In this document: in pieces, positions 20,398 through 33,086 of the stretch
Numbering within the stretch: the stretch's first letter is position 1
Layout: every line of letters starts with the position of its first letter
NCBI GenBank assembly: GCA_001247695.2
Contig: LGRX02027640.1
Location: 1-64,000 of the forward strand
Origin: Cymbomonas tetramitiformis
Lineage: Eukaryota > Chlorophyta > Pyramimonadophyceae > Pyramimonadales > Pyramimonadaceae
Length of the DNA stretch: 64,000 bases
Direction of reading: 5' to 3'
Program-made: the position numbers and the translations under genes
The notes under the pieces: generated by a model
What the model saw: the letters and a program-made list of their open reading frames with translations, nothing else
What the model was told of the DNA's origin: nothing
Database searches by the model: none

Positions 20398-22620
20398 ATG
20401 CCACGAAACAAGAAACGAGCTTCCGATCAGGACAGGATGCGCGCTCTGAATGAGGCGAGGCTTAGAGGCAGCGATAACACGAATGTCCCTGCTGGAATAC
20501 CCGACGTGCAGTCGGTTCACACGGCTGCTTCAGATGCAGCAGAAGCCTTCACCCCTACGCTTGCTGATGCCATGCCAGGTCCATCTTCGCCTGTTCGACA
20601 AATTTCTGATGCCCTGGCAGATGCAGCACCGGCAGTTGCCGAACCGACGTCTCCTGTGCCAACACCGTTAGCCCCACCCATAGCAACGAAAGTTGCTAGC
20701 GGCAGGCTGCGTCGTTGTTTCAACGCGGTCAAGAGGTTCTTGCCTACAGGAAATGTAAGGTTTTTTCTTTCACTCATTATAGTATTCTTCTCGCCTGTCT
20801 TTCTCGTTCCGTTTGTCTAATTGTCTTCGTTCGTTTACACAGGTGCGAGCAGCAAAGGTGCCAAGGCGGTATGAAGACTCTTTATTTAGAGAGCTTGGAT
20901 GGCCGACGTGTAGTCATGGACCTAGGATGCTTGCTTCAACTTTTGAAACATGATGTCACTTGCTCATCTTGTTTGAAAGGTAACTTTCCAGCATTTCATA
21001 TAACAGTCGTATGTCTTATGTCCTTTTTAAGCCTATAGCTATGTTGCCTCTCCGATACCGTTGAGCTTTTATTCCGATATTCCGATACCGTTCCGATGTT
21101 CCGATACCGTTATTTAACTTCACACTCCTATCCCACCAGGCCGATTGGTCCCAAGCATCTTGGATGGTGAGCCAAACATCACCGTGGCTGGACTCGCCAG
21201 CAACATACACCTGGTGTGCAGTGTGCGCTGCGAACGCGTCACACTTCCGACTTCTAGAAGGATGGGTGACAACAAAACGTTCGAAGTGAACATGCTGCAC
21301 GCCCTGGGCGAGCAGAATGCTGGTTTGGCACCTGCAAAGATGGAGAAGTTCTTCACCTCTTTGGGTATCGAGTACCAGTTGCATCGGACTCGGCACGCCA
21401 ACCTCCAGAAACGTGTGGGGAAGGAGGTGCACGATATGGCCATAGCCTCCTGTGAGAAGGCCTTGGAGGAAGAGGCCACTATCGCGGAGGTGAAGGGTGA
21501 CATCGCGAACGGTGTTGTGCAACTCTCGACCACTGGAGACTGTGCGTGGCCGAATCGTGGCTCTGGTCGATCTTATGCCAGCTTCGGTGGAATGTTTGTG
21601 CTTGTGCGCGCATTCACAAAAAAGATATTATCTACCTCTATCTTTGACAAAATGTGCTCAACTTGTGAGTGTGCGGAGAAGAAACCCCTTGATGATGAAG
21701 GCCACCGCCCTCCTCCCCCTCCACATGACTGCTGGAGAGGTGCTCGAGGCATCAACTGTGAGTCCAACCCGGCGTGGCGCGGTGCATCGAAGGCCATGGA
21801 AGCAGCTGGGGCGGTATCATGTGTGAAGTCCATCGGAGCGTACAAATCCGATGACATCCCTGCCGTGCGTGTCGCGAAGTTCACGGCGGATGAGGACTCC
21901 AACATGATCGCGGCCATCAACGACCCCAAAGGTGAAGTTCCTGGTGATCTACAACCTGTGGAGAAGTTGTCTGACCCTAACCACTTGCAGAAGCTCTTGT
22001 ACAAAGCCTTGGAGGAGTTACGGAAGGAGAGGAAATGGAGTGGTGCTACACTTTCCAAGAACGTCATTGATTACTTTAACAAGCTTTATCGTTACGTTGT
22101 CAAGTCTGTGGCGGTGATTGAGGATCTCCCTGGGTTCGAGACCGAGGATGAGAAGGCCGAGTGGGTCAGTGGTGCTTTGCTGAACATCGTGGACCACGCC
22201 TTTGACATCGACCCCACGCATGCCGGATGTCACCACCATCGTGCTCCTCGTCCCGATGGCTCTTTTTACCCTTGGTGTGGCGTGGAGTCCGCCCGGCCGG
22301 ATTGGAAGATTCACTTGCCCCATGGCAAGTTTCTTTCACGCGATGAGCCACCTGGGTACTACGCGGCCGTCCGCGACGTGTTCGAGAAGTTCGCCCGCAA
22401 GGAGACCATCTTGAAGCAGCTTCACGACACCGACACCAACACGAATGAGAGCATCAACGGCATGGTGGTGAAGGGGTACCTTCCCGGCGGCAAGGCTCAG
22501 CAGAATGGACAGTCTGGTGTCTATGGTTGGGCCTGCTGCCACACGATCGTGTCGAAGAACGAGGGCCACCGGTACCGCCAGGAGCTGTGCCGCAGGTTGC
22601 TTGGGGATCGAGCCTCCTAG
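20398..22620 (+). CDS. Mutator-like transposase, three exons (~655 aa)
   Basis: Exon 1 20398-20754 (ATG, Ala/Pro-rich N-terminus, then RRCFNAVKRF), exon 2 from about 20850 to 20979, exon 3 21140-22620; phases join as TGN-QQRC and LK-GRLVP. Exons 2-3 match the layout of the Mutator-like transposase domain of invertebrate and algal elements: a VVMDLGCLLQLL..CSSC lead, CSVRC, then TGDCAWPNRGSGRSY (first Asp, DDE), CSTC, the HDCWRG..NCE.NPAWRGAS..ME segment, ADEDSN (second Asp), and a late TNESINGM (Glu). Such enzymes cut at inverted ends and paste. Exact DDE assignment is by position and should be taken as tentative. No stop or frameshift in any exon. The start is a well-placed ATG with ~28 bp between it and the end of the accessory gene. 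Confidence 0.75.
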
Positions 22621-23658
22621 CACCATGGGCCCATTGGATGCCGTGATGGACACTAGGAGGCAGGACAGGGCAGCCGCCCGACGGTCCTATTTGGGCAAGT
22701 CCCGCAGGCCGCTGCAGACTAGGCTAGAGAAGCCGAGTAGGAATGACGCGCCCGGTAAGGTCCAAGGGACCTATGCGGGTGGGAGTGACTTAGCAAATGA
22801 TAGATATGGTAATACTATTTGATTGTTACATATTGAGTGTTTGCATGAAGTGTCTAGGACATATCAAGGTCAAGCTATATATAATTTAATGAAAAAAATA
22901 TAGTGTAACCCTAAAAAACGGGTTTGGGTATGGTGTGATAGTGAACAATTAAGCCTAAAAGTCGGTAAGGGAGGGTTTGAGGGGTCCCATGTAGTGAGTA
23001 TTAAGCCTAAAAGTCGGTTACATATCATGTGAGGACCAAGGTTCCCTATTTGGGGGATAGTGTGCCTATTAATTAATTTGAAGATTATAACAAATTCATG
23101 TGAGCCATTTTCGAGATTTAGATTTTTTTCACAAATGACCAGTAAATTTTGACCTCTTCGGCACTCAAACATGAAAAACTAAAAAATGGCTCACATGAAT
23201 TTGTTCCTAATTTTTTTCTAGCTTCACAACACATCCCTTGTGGCTGCCAATAGAATGGGTTGCAAAGTTTTAGCTCCTAACGTAGTGATTTGGCCACATA
23301 ACAAGGGAATTCCCGACTGCAGTTCGGGTGTTACCAGGACACCTAATACTGCAATTGTAACAACCCTGATGTGTTGTTTTGAGTATCGTGAATTTTTTGC
23401 GTGAAAATACACCTCTTAAGGAACAATCTCAGCAAAAAAATCCGCATAACTCAAAAAATTCTATTTATGGCGAATTGTTGAAATTAAATAAAAAAAAAGC
23501 TATTTTTTCAGTGCACCCTACCCTTAATAAGGAACCGGTTTAGAGAACTGGTCGAGACCTTGACGAGTACGGAGAGTGCTCACAAGATCGAGTCCACTCG
23601 ACTGTCCTTCTTTTAAAAGTTGTTAATTGTGTTAGAAGAAAGTGCTGTGCTCATTATT
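22621..23658. other. Non-coding 3' tail of the transposon and flank
   Basis: AT-rich and without ORFs. It holds a duplicated TTAAGCCTAAAAGTCGGT (22950 and 23008), a 21-bp perfect inverted repeat (23091-23111 with 23183-23203, arms CAAATTCATGTGAGCCATTTT) and the right transposon end at 23509-23527. Outside the element, GAGAACTGGTCGA occurs at 19488-19500 and again at 23543-23555. Confidence 0.6.
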
Positions 23659-26600
23659 ATGCAGGTTGCGGTGGGATTTAATGTGCTCGCCAGCGCGCGG
23701 GCATCGCTTAAATGCGATCGCTCCAAGAACGGTTGCAATGGGAATCACAAAGCAACCCCGCCACGCGGGACCACTCAGCGTTCCGCGATGCTCAACAACC
23801 GCTTTCAACAGGGGAACGCTCGTATTGCACTCAGCAAGGGCGTTTCAAGATCCTGTGGGACGGTGAGATCATCAAACCCCCAAACGTGTGCGAGCCAAGC
23901 TATCCCTGAAAGTGGCTCTAAGGTACTTGTTATCGGCGCGACTGGTGGCGTCGGGCAACTCGTCACGGCGAAGCTTCTGGAGGTGCGGGGAACTTTCTCT
24001 CTACTCTCTCTCTCTCTGTATCCTAAACTCTAAACAGGCCACTGCACAGCTAGATATCAGTGGACAGAGACATGGGTATGGTGTTTCACCCGTGCCATGC
24101 GATACCCGACCCTATGGTAGGGGTCACTATCTGAAAGAAATCGTTTGTACCTCCGTTCGTATATCATTGTCTGCTTGTGAAACGAGAGAGTGCGCGAGGA
24201 TCAGGCCTCCGCGTCTCAACCTTATGTCTTCTGCGGCTTGTGCACAGCGTGGCTACAAGGTAAAGGCGTTCGTCAGAGACGCAACAAAGGTAGCCGGACA
24301 CCGCCAGTCTTGCCCTCATTATCGCTGCGAATTTCCGGCGCTTCACGATGTATTGAGGACTGCATATCCTGGTCATTAACTATCCCGTTTTCCTCCTGCG
24401 AGCGAGCGAGCACGCAGCTTTTTCACAATTTGCGTTAACGCGTAGACTTCTTGGTTCCACCTCTGAACCATCTGTCACGGGTGACCTGTTTCCACTTCTG
24501 TGTTCACTTCTTGCAGGCAGAGAACGTTCTTGGCACCGCAGAGGGTCTTGAGGTGGGATGACCTCCCATTTTTCAAGATTTCATTCTTCAAGTACATTGA
24601 TAGCGAAAAACTTTCTACTGTCGTCGTGTCGGGGTAGTCTTGAGTCTACTCAATATCCGCGGCAGGGCAGGACATCTTTTAGGGTTGTGGCTGCTGGAAC
24701 CCCACACGCGTAGAGCTTCAACCCCCTTGAAAACCACATCGAGCGAAGTCGTCTACCGTCCTTATCCCAAACTTTGATTTGTCTGTGACACGCCCGCCCT
24801 CACATAAGTTTTCAACCTTGGCCTTCCAAGACCAACCTATTGAGGCCGGTATGCCTGGGCTAGTGGACTGCCACTCACGCCACCGTCGCCCTACCCCTTT
24901 GGTGACGCTTACTACGGGGCTGCGCGTGAGGATTCCTCAAGTGCTTCGTAGTTCATGAAAGCTCAGAAACGTGGCGAAAAAGCGAAATCTTTACGCGGCG
25001 GCGACTGCGGGCGTAGTTCGTCTGCTTGTCGGAGTCGGAACTGTTGTTTTAGACCAGGGCGCGGCATCTCTGCGCCCTCCTCTCCGGAATCGCTCAATCT
25101 TCCCTCAAGAGTCGCACTTTTTGCTCTTTGCTCGGCTCACGCGCCAACCACGGTCGTTCCCCGCCGCGCGCGCACCTAGCAATCCACACTAACTGGGGAC
25201 TCTGTACAGCTCGTAACAGGGGAAGCCAAAAATACGGAGTCCTTGGTCGACGTGGCGACAGGAGTGGAAGCGGTGAGCCCCCGTATCTCCTATGGTTGTG
25301 AACGCCCGGGTTAGTGAGCTTCTCCAATGCAGTGAGCCTCTCACTCAGTGCCTCTCCTCTTCCTGGCTCATACGAGCATCAGGCTGCATCAATGCCACGT
25401 GGGATGAGCCTCTGCCACCCTCGCGGACTCATGCGGTGACAAGCCCCTCCCCCCTTGATGAGGCTCAATGCTCGCTCGGGTGCGTGATCGTGGCACTTCT
25501 CCCTCTTTTTCTTTTTCTTTTTCTTTATTGTGGCACTTCTCCCAGGTGATATGTTGCACGGGAACCACCGCGTTCCCCTCTGCGCGTTGGGAGGGCAACA
25601 ACGGACCGAGAAACACGGATTTCGTGGTGCGTTTATCTGGCCTTGGAAACCATGAGCTGCCCGGGCACTCCCTACAATTTGAGCCACTTGGAGCCGGGGA
25701 AGCGCGGGGGTGGTAGCTAAGGGGGCGGCGGGAAAGGGAGCAGAGAGGATTTCGATGATTTGCACAATAATGATTCGGGCATAGGCAGGGGACGGGCACG
25801 ATGCACATGCCGTATGGGTGAGTGGCACGATGGAGACCTAGCAAATAGAGGGGCATTCTCGTGCATATCAGGCAACTCGTCATCTTCTTCACGGAGAAAA
25901 CCGGCTCTGAATCGGTATCTGCTTCTTAAGTCTGAGTCTGGTAACGAATCTGAGTCGGGAGTCCAGTTCTGAATCAGCTTCGGAGTCCGGTGCCGATTCT
26001 GGGTTCCGATTCTTAGTCGAAGATTGGCTCCGGGTCTAAGTCGAAGTCCGGTTCCGAATCTGCTTCAGAGTCCGGTTCCGAATCTGCGCTGAAATGCGGC
26101 TCCGAAACGGTGTCGGATATGATCCCCACGATTTCTGAAGGCGAGCTATTGCCATACACGTGAAAGGCGCCTTGCTGAGACAATGTCAACTCAGAGATAT
26201 GTGTTTTCAGTTATACTATCAAAAGCTTCCCAACTGTATCTAGAAAGCATCCGAGCAAGACTCACAGGCCCACCATGCAGGAAAGCGTTTTGATACGATG
26301 GCCGACTTCTGTGCCGTGGTTCGATGCCATTGCGAAAAACGGACGGTTCCGAGCAACCTAATACGTCCCTGTGACTTTTCTATACATTAAGAATAGCCTG
26401 CCACTGCGAAATATGGTTTGCGTTGTTTGCCGCACGATTTTCGCATACGCCAGCATCTTTACTGAAGAAGAAGCATGCCTCGATGTAATCAGCCTCTTCA
26501 CTGAAGAAGTTGCACGCTTTGAGGAAAACACTGAAGAGGTGTTCTGTTTGCGCGATTGCTTGGTCACCTCTTATGTTCATTCTGGGGACTGGATTTTGCC

Positions 26601-29600
26601 TCCGTGCCTGCATCCTTACACTTCTCGCAGGCAGTGACGAACGTCGTCGAAGCCGTTCAAGCCAGCAACCCCAATTTGAAACGCTTTGTGCTGGTGTCAT
26701 CCATCGGGTACTTGCCTTCTCAGCAACCCCCAGGCAGCCACTTCGTACTGGTATCATACATCGGGCTTGAAGGCTTTGAAGGGAGTTGCATTTGAGCATC
26801 TTGGCGATGTTTCCAGCCGTTGCAAGCTGTATACGTACTGACTGCACCCTCTTGCGTGTTGGAGGCTGGGGCATTGTCCTGATGGACACGACTGGGGTGG
26901 GTAGTGGATAGCGGCGCGTAATGATGCCCGGAGATGGGCGGCAAGGAGTCGACTGACGTTGTTTATCCTCTGCCAAATATATCAGAGTCACGAGGACCAA
27001 CGTCATGCCGTTTCTGTTGTTGAACGCCTTTGGAGTTCTGCACTACAAAGGATTGGCAGAGGACGTTCTGAAGGTAGGGCTTATAGAGTGCCTCCGGAGC
27101 GCCCCCAACTAAACCCTAACTGTCCCCCATTAAACCCTAATTATGAAACTCCCACGGTCGCACGCCAGAGGGGTCAGGCACTCGGGCTTCCGCGGTGCAG
27201 CGTTGTATGTGTAGTAGAGTAGGGGAGCGGAGAGACGCGCTCCATCGAACGTCCATCATCACCCGAACCGCAATCACTCTCCGATCAAACTGCTATCAAA
27301 CCTCGAACTGCAATATCTTTCGATCGAACGCCAATTATAAACCGAACTTAAATCGCTCTCAATCGAACGCCGATCATGGTCCAAACTCGAATATCCCTCT
27401 ATCGGGGTATTGAAGTCCCTGGGGGTGGCTGCTCCACTTGATGGCGGAGTACAGGATACTGGAATACCATATACAATCCTGCGCCCCGGGAGGCTGACGG
27501 ACGGGCCATACACATCCTACGATCTCAATACTTTGCTGAAGGTGCTCTCAAGCTCGTGTTCTTTGAGGGCCAATGAGCATGCGGCCTCGAAAGTGCTTGC
27601 TGATATCCTGCGATGACTTGCACCAATTGTGTGGAGAAGATGCACCTCGGGTGTGGTGCTGGCAACACCTGGCGCCCAACGATCCACTCAGAGCACACCG
27701 CGTCCAAACCATAATCGCTGCACGATGTACATAGTGTAGATCGATGTAGATCGACTCCAACAACGTGCGAGGGTAGACATCCGTGTGTCGAGCTTGTTGA
27801 CCGCGCTCAGGCTGTGGCGGTGAATGCTGGTGCAAGGGCTGCGGATAGGCTGTGGTGGGCATGCAAGGTGTGTAAGGGCAGGCTGGGAGTGACAGGCGCG
27901 CAGGCGCGGCCAGGGGCGGGCAGATATGCAACCAGACAGTGACAGGCGAGGAGGTTTGGGCGATTACCAGGCAAGCATGCAGTGGCAGGCGAGGAGGTTT
28001 GGGCGATTACCAGGCAAGCATGCAGTGGCAGGCGAGGAGGTTTGGGCGATTACCAGGCAAGCATGCAGTGACAGGCGAGGTTTGGGCGATTACCAGGCAA
28101 GCATGCAGTGGCAGGCGCAGGAGGTTTGGGCGATTACCAGGCAAGCATGCAGTGGCAGGCGAGGAGGGGGCGATTACCAGGCAAGCATGCAGTGACAGGC
28201 GAGGAGGTTTAGGCGATTACCAGGCAAGCATGCAGTGGCAGTCGAGGAGGGGTGCGATTACCAGGCAAGCATGCAGTGGCAGGCGAGGAGGGGGCGATTA
28301 CCAGGCAAGCATGCAGTGGCAGGCGAGGACGGGGGCGATTACCAGGCAAGCATGCAGTGACAGGCGAGGACGGGGGCGATTACCAGGCAACCAGCGGGAC
28401 AAAGCGGGATGTACAGCTCGGCTGCGGTGACGTGCTGCTGCCGGAGGCCACTAGTCGGATTGTGTGTGCTGAGGCATGCGTGCAGGTAAAGCTGCGCTTG
28501 GCATGCCCTTCTTGTGTGCGTTGGGGGGTGGGAACCTTAGTTTGGCCCCACTCTGTGACTATATATTGATTCTTGTTTTGGGGTGATGATGGGGCAAAGC
28601 GCTGGTTTGGATGCCGCATCTTGTTTTGGGGTGATGATGGGGCAAAGCATTGGTTTTGATGCCGCCTGGCACTTAGTGTGTTCATGCTTTGCCGTGCGCT
28701 GGCTTTAAGGCCCTCGATGCCCGAGATTGCGAACCGTCAATAATAGCCGTCGTGGCTGCATGTTGTACCCAAGTCGGGGACGCCTCATGCAACTCGTGTG
28801 CATATGCTTAGCCTTACGCTAATTTACAGACCCTCAATAAACAGGATATCATGCCGTCCGAAAATGGGTGTTTGTGTTAATGGGTTTGGAGATCCTTCGG
28901 TGACGAATCTCAAACAAGGCGGATGCACGCGCACATGGCTCTGCTGTCGGGTGCGGTGGGAACCGCAGCGGGGACCCGCGGCGTGTGGGCTGTATCTTGT
29001 CACAAGTTGTCCAGCTGAAGATTGATTTATGACATATACATCTTGGGGCGGTGGTTGACCTCGAGCAGTGCCTCTTGTATGCTTGCCTTTGCGCCGAAGT
29101 CCAGACACTCAATACCATAGATGTCAGACTGGCCAAGAAATTCTATCGAGCTGCTCGATGTGTACGAGCTCTTTTTCAAAAGAAATCGTGATCCAACGGC
29201 ACTACTCCATCTTGGACCGCTTAATGGAAGAATGGCAATCTGTCGACGTTCCCAATGAATCAGGCATAGTCGAAACGAGTTGTTCGGGTTGTTTGAATCG
29301 ATTACTCGCAGATTGCCATTTGTCCATTAAACGGTTCAAAATGATTGAGTGACTTTGGGTCACAATTCTTCTGAGAAGGAGCTCGTACAAGTATGTGTGT
29401 GATGCGCAGAACCGCAAGAAGCTTGTGTTCTCTCGATGCACGCTTTTGCTTTTGCTTAGGTTGCACTCTTCTTCTTTTCGCTATTGTATACTCGTTCACA
29501 ATTGTATCGCTCAGGTCACACTGCTCTTCCGTTCACTATATGTTGCCAGCTCCAGGTTGTTGAATCGACTGCGGCTGATGTCCCAACACAATGTCATGTG

Positions 29601-29777
29601 ATCAAACGTTACTTCTACTTCACTGAGCCTGGACATTATGATCAGGTTTTGGGCTTGGAGGATACTGCTGGGGAGGCCTTTGAAATAGGCAGTGTAGAAG
29701 GAGACGGACCAGAGGAGAATGCGGATCAATGGGCTGAGCTGTTTGCAAAAGCAAAGGCTGACTTTCAGATGTCCTGA
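23659..29777 (+). CDS. Plastid-type NAD(P)-binding Rossmann-fold protein, ten exons
   Basis: Exons: 23659-23982, 24248-24289, 24517-24552, 25210-25272, 25546-25626, 26631-26707, 26986-27073, 27455-27555, 28395-28485, 29646-29777; all GT-AG and in phase, 344 residues. The first ~85 residues are Ser/Asn/Arg-rich like a chloroplast transit peptide. Then VLVIGATGGVGQLV (dinucleotide-binding Gly motif), RGYKVKAFVRDATK, VICCTGTTAFPSARW, KRFVLVSSIG, LLLNAFGVLHYKGLAED, GIPYTILRPGRLTDGPYT, RIVCAEACVQ and FEIGSVEGDGP. This order is that of the atypical short-chain dehydrogenases of plant plastids (the Arabidopsis At4g31530-like group, identified from memory). Enzyme activity is not established; a redox-sensing or NADP(H)-binding role is likely. 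The introns carry minisatellites and foldback elements. Complete, no break. Confidence 0.85.
25900..26110 (+). repeat. Degenerate Ser/Glu-type minisatellite in intron 5
   Basis: Repeated TCCGGTTCCGAATCTGCTTC-like units (about 24 bp) with variants such as GAGTCTGG and GAGTCGGGAGTCC. It lies within the intron between exons 5 and 6 of the Rossmann gene. It would read as Ser-Glu repeats on the plus strand but no splice signals include it. Confidence 0.6.
27930..28394 (+). repeat. Minisatellite of 37-45-bp units, about 11 copies, ending at a splice acceptor
   Basis: Units share GCGATTACCAGGCAAGCATG and GACAGGCGAGGAGG. The array fills the 3' half of intron 8 of the Rossmann gene. The last unit is truncated to GCGATTACCAGGCAACCAG, and its final AG is the acceptor of exon 9. 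Confidence 0.85.
28571..28665 (+). repeat. 49-bp direct repeat
   Basis: TTGTTTTGGGGTGATGATGG followed by GGCAAAGC and TGGTTT.GATGCCGC occurs twice, starting near 28572 and 28621, within the last intron of the Rossmann gene. Confidence 0.8.
29168..29395. repeat. Foldback element (imperfect inverted repeat) in the last intron
   Basis: Arms pair from both sides: TGTACGAGCTC (29171) with GAGCTCGTAC (29380), ATCGTGATCCAA with the complement of GGGTCACAATT, and ACCGCTTAATGGAAGAATGG with the complement near 29310-29340. Size ~228 bp; looks like a MITE in the last intron of the Rossmann gene. Confidence 0.65.
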
Positions 29778-32274
29778 ATTCGGCATCGCCCACACAACAC
29801 TGACACACTATTCCAGATGCGCTGCACGTAACTTCGCAACATCCATTAGGGGCTTTGCGAACCTCCCTAGGAGGGATACTGTAGTAACTTGTCATCGCAT
29901 GAGTATGACTGGTGTTATTTGGCTGCTACATCGTTTTTTAGCAATGACGTTACCGAAGTTTCGCTGGATGGAACGACTTTATTGGGACATTTATTGGGCA
30001 CATCCCAAAAGGCTTTAGTGCAGCATGATCCGAATACTGAAGTTTCGATCGAAAGGAGTTAATCGTCCTTTGGGAGATTTCAAAAGAATGCGCCTTAAGG
30101 AGTCTGCTGAAAACGATGTACAGTGTAACCGGAAACCCAAACTGCCACTTTATCTATTATTACGACATGACCCAAGTTCGTGTGCTACACATTCTTCTGT
30201 CAAAACCATCAACCCAATATCAACGCCGAATGTAAACGAGTTGGCTAGCTCCAAAGCCCAACTCGGGAAGTATACGCATTATATTCTCAGCAAAGTATTA
30301 GCTTACTGGTTAGTCATCAGTGCAACTTGCGTGAAGACTGTTTGCGTTTCCGATGTACATAGTGCGATAGTGGGCGAACTGTTGCCAATGATTACGCACG
30401 AGTGCTTTTTAAGGGTGCGCATCGTTATCCAAGAGACGACCTGAGTGTACGCACGTGTGCATTGCACGATATTTGTTATCATACGTGAATCATATCTTAC
30501 TTGATATTAATATTTTAATGGTAATGATGACGCGTTTCGTAATGTAAACCTTTGTAAATTCGTGTAGGCACCGCTCACGCCGAGACACGCGTCGTAATTA
30601 ACACGATTTGATTTAATTCTCGGATGCATTTGTTTCTTGGTACAAATCGCATAATGCGTGGTGGTATGCCAGCGTGAATAAAAACCCAGTGATGTATCCG
30701 TTTGGTATATATCACTATATGAGACAAGTCAGAATAGCTGTGAAAAGATAAGTCAATAAACTCTGCCGCGCGAACGACTAGAACGCTAGATAACGATATG
30801 GTTTAGGGTTCTGCGGTGTCGGTGATAGCAGTGACTACTACGGCAGATGACACCCGGAACCAACCCAGTCAATCTATCTGGAGGCGTTAAGGTATCCTCT
30901 CCCCGCACAATGAATTAAGAATATGCATGAAGCGGCGGGCAGTCTCGGTCTTCTAGGGGCTCCATCTCTTGCAAACTATCTACGTAGTTATGCAAAACCA
31001 TAGCATGCCATTTCGAGCAATTGTCCCCGGGTACTATCTACGATGTCCTCACGAAATTCTACCACGGATGCATATAAGAATACCGCATCAAGCTGAAGAG
31101 TGAATATATATATATATATAACAACCCGGAGTTACAATATCGAATATGCAACCACGTCTGAGAGGCAGTTCTTACTTCCTCTCTGTATGTATCACTCGGA
31201 TATTCACATACTATTTCCCCCACTCGTTCGTGCACCTGAATGTTCGATCCCTACGATTATTCCCTAATCGTTCACATCTGAATACCGATACTCTCACTTG
31301 TTGATTTCACATGAATTCAGACCCTCCCCTTCACAGGGTATCCCGGATCTGTCGTGCCTCCTGGCACAACAATGTTGGTTGTAGCGTCTATTTTGATTCA
31401 AGTGTCTTCTACACGCATTTCAATAGCACGACTCCACCCAAGTAGGGTTTCCAGGCCTCATCGATGATAGAAGTGTTCCTATTGAAGATCCTCCACCAAA
31501 AATTTCGCAACACGTTCCCAGGTTGGGCCTTGTTAGTTGCCTGTCCGATTTTCGGATCGGTCACTGGGATCTCATTGGTCGCGACAAAATTGCAGAATCG
31601 AAAATTGATTGCGGAATGCTTTCGATTGAAGAAAGAAAGATTATTGCGATCCCGCTTGCCGTGTATGCCCTATGTCGCATGCCGTTTGCCACACCGATGA
31701 TATCTCTGGGCCATGCTCTACCCCCATCTCCCAACCGATGTTCCGACGAAATTCCCCCAACACAAATGCTTGCAGGATTTCCAGTCCGGCTCTGGACAAC
31801 CCGCCTTTAGGGTTTTGAAATTCTTTTACGTTATTTTAAAAACAGCGGAGAAAAGAGCGAAGATACCAAGGTATTTTTGCTTTTATTTCTACCGCGATAC
31901 TCTTTTGACGCCTTAAACAAGCCTGTCAGCCTTATGGACTTCCCAGAGCCATAGGCAGTGAAAGCGAATATGAGAACGAAAAAAGATTGAAAGACCCCAC
32001 ATAACAGGCAGCCTGTGGCGCCTGGTGGGGTCTGCTTGAATTAATTTCTAGCTTGCTTTTTCTTTAACTTTACTTTGGAAAGTGTGAAGGTAACGTTTGG
32101 CTTCTAACGCTTGCTTATATGAGCTCAACGCTTTGCATCTAGAAGTGGAAGAGAGTTTCTTTACCCATAAGACTTGTTGCATCTATGTGTTTTCAGCGCG
32201 CCATAGGAGAGCGCATCACAACAAAGAAGATCAACATACTGGTAAGAAAATCTCTCTTACTTGTGCCCACAGGT
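29778..32274. other. Intergenic region
   Basis: No gene supported. A 139-codon plus-strand ORF (30025-30444) has no domain, and AT-rich sequence dominates from 30450 on. A (TA)n microsatellite lies at about 31107-31122. A possible untranslated or first exon of the gene at 32.3 kb may lie at 32.1-32.24 kb (donor CTGGTAAGAAAA near 32240). Confidence 0.5.
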
Positions 32275-32964
32275 ATGGCGTCTCCTACGACACGAGTTGA
32301 GTACTCCGATTTTGCAAAGACGCAGAAGGCAGTGCAAAAGCTGAGAGCTTTCGTTGATAAAAAAGGAACGAAACACGCTGCTTGGGGAGCCTACGTCGGA
32401 AAACTTTTGGCTGAGCTGGCCACGCACTGCTCAGGAATTCGCCAAGAGCGGTTCGTAGGAACTTTGGCTTCTGGTGAAGCATCGGCTCTTTTTCCTCAGC
32501 TGGACGATTTTGGAAGGTATGTTACGCTCTTTACTTTGGGATATGCAACTCACAGTTACCCAGCTGAGATCACGCACACCGCTTTTAAGAAACTTTAGTC
32601 TAACCAACGCGCGCGTTGGTTACATTTTCTTTAACAAGAGTGCTCCAATATGGTAGGTAACAGCTTTCAATTCAGAGCGTTTTCGCTCTCATCAGAGAGC
32701 GAACCAGGGGGGACACATAGAGCGAACATTCTTAGGAGCTCCGTGTTTTTTGCATTAACAAAAGCGAGGCTGGTACTGGTAAGCTGTCTGCTGTTGGCAG
32801 GTATGGGACGCGTGAATTACGTAGCTGGAAACCTTTTTCCTCAGGAAGACGACAAGAGCACGCTGATGAATTACTTCGCGCAACCAGAACACTCTGGTGA
32901 GCCCTCTACTGTTGGCGCCCTCTCTATGTTCATACACACACGGTTAGAATTGACAGGGAAATAA
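32275..32964 (+). CDS. Small two-exon gene of unknown function (176 aa)
   Basis: ATG at 32275 directly after a splice acceptor (TTGTGCCCACAG), so a 5' exon probably exists. Exon 1 ends at 32516 (AG/GTATGT), exon 2 runs 32676-32964 after TTCAATTCAG; removal of 159 bp keeps phase. The first exon encodes a helical, charged domain (KAVQKLRAFVDKKGTKHAAW, LLAELATH) and the second a segment with one hydrophobic stretch (ARLVLVSCLLLAGM) that might be a short membrane helix. No family recognised. The stop lies ~120 bp before the first unit of the 312-bp satellite. Confidence 0.4.
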
Positions 32965-33086
32965 GAACGAAACGCGTTTTCATCGAACTCGTAATCGCAC
33001 GGAAAGTCACACACGTAATACGCACAGCATCCCTCACGAACGAAGAGTCTAGAATTGCGAGAGAGAGACGCACGATCCGAGACTCT

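Larger units (their letters stand above)
19533..23527 (+). mobile_element. ~4.0-kb DNA transposon with TTAA ends and Mutator-like transposase
   Basis: The left end TTAAGGGTAGGGTGCAGTG (19533-19551) and the right end CAGTGCACCCTACCCTTAA (23509-23527) are inverted repeats with 18 of 19 matches. Both outermost tetranucleotides are TTAA, which may be a target-site duplication or part of the ends. Between them lie a small spliced gene and a three-exon transposase, both on the plus strand. No internal stop is seen, so the element may be recent. Confidence 0.75.

Noticed and set aside
27930..28394. CRISPR-like array
   Set aside because: Units are contiguous with no unique spacers, in an intron of a eukaryotic gene.
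30025..30444. 139-codon ORF after the Rossmann gene
   Set aside because: No recognisable features; may be chance.
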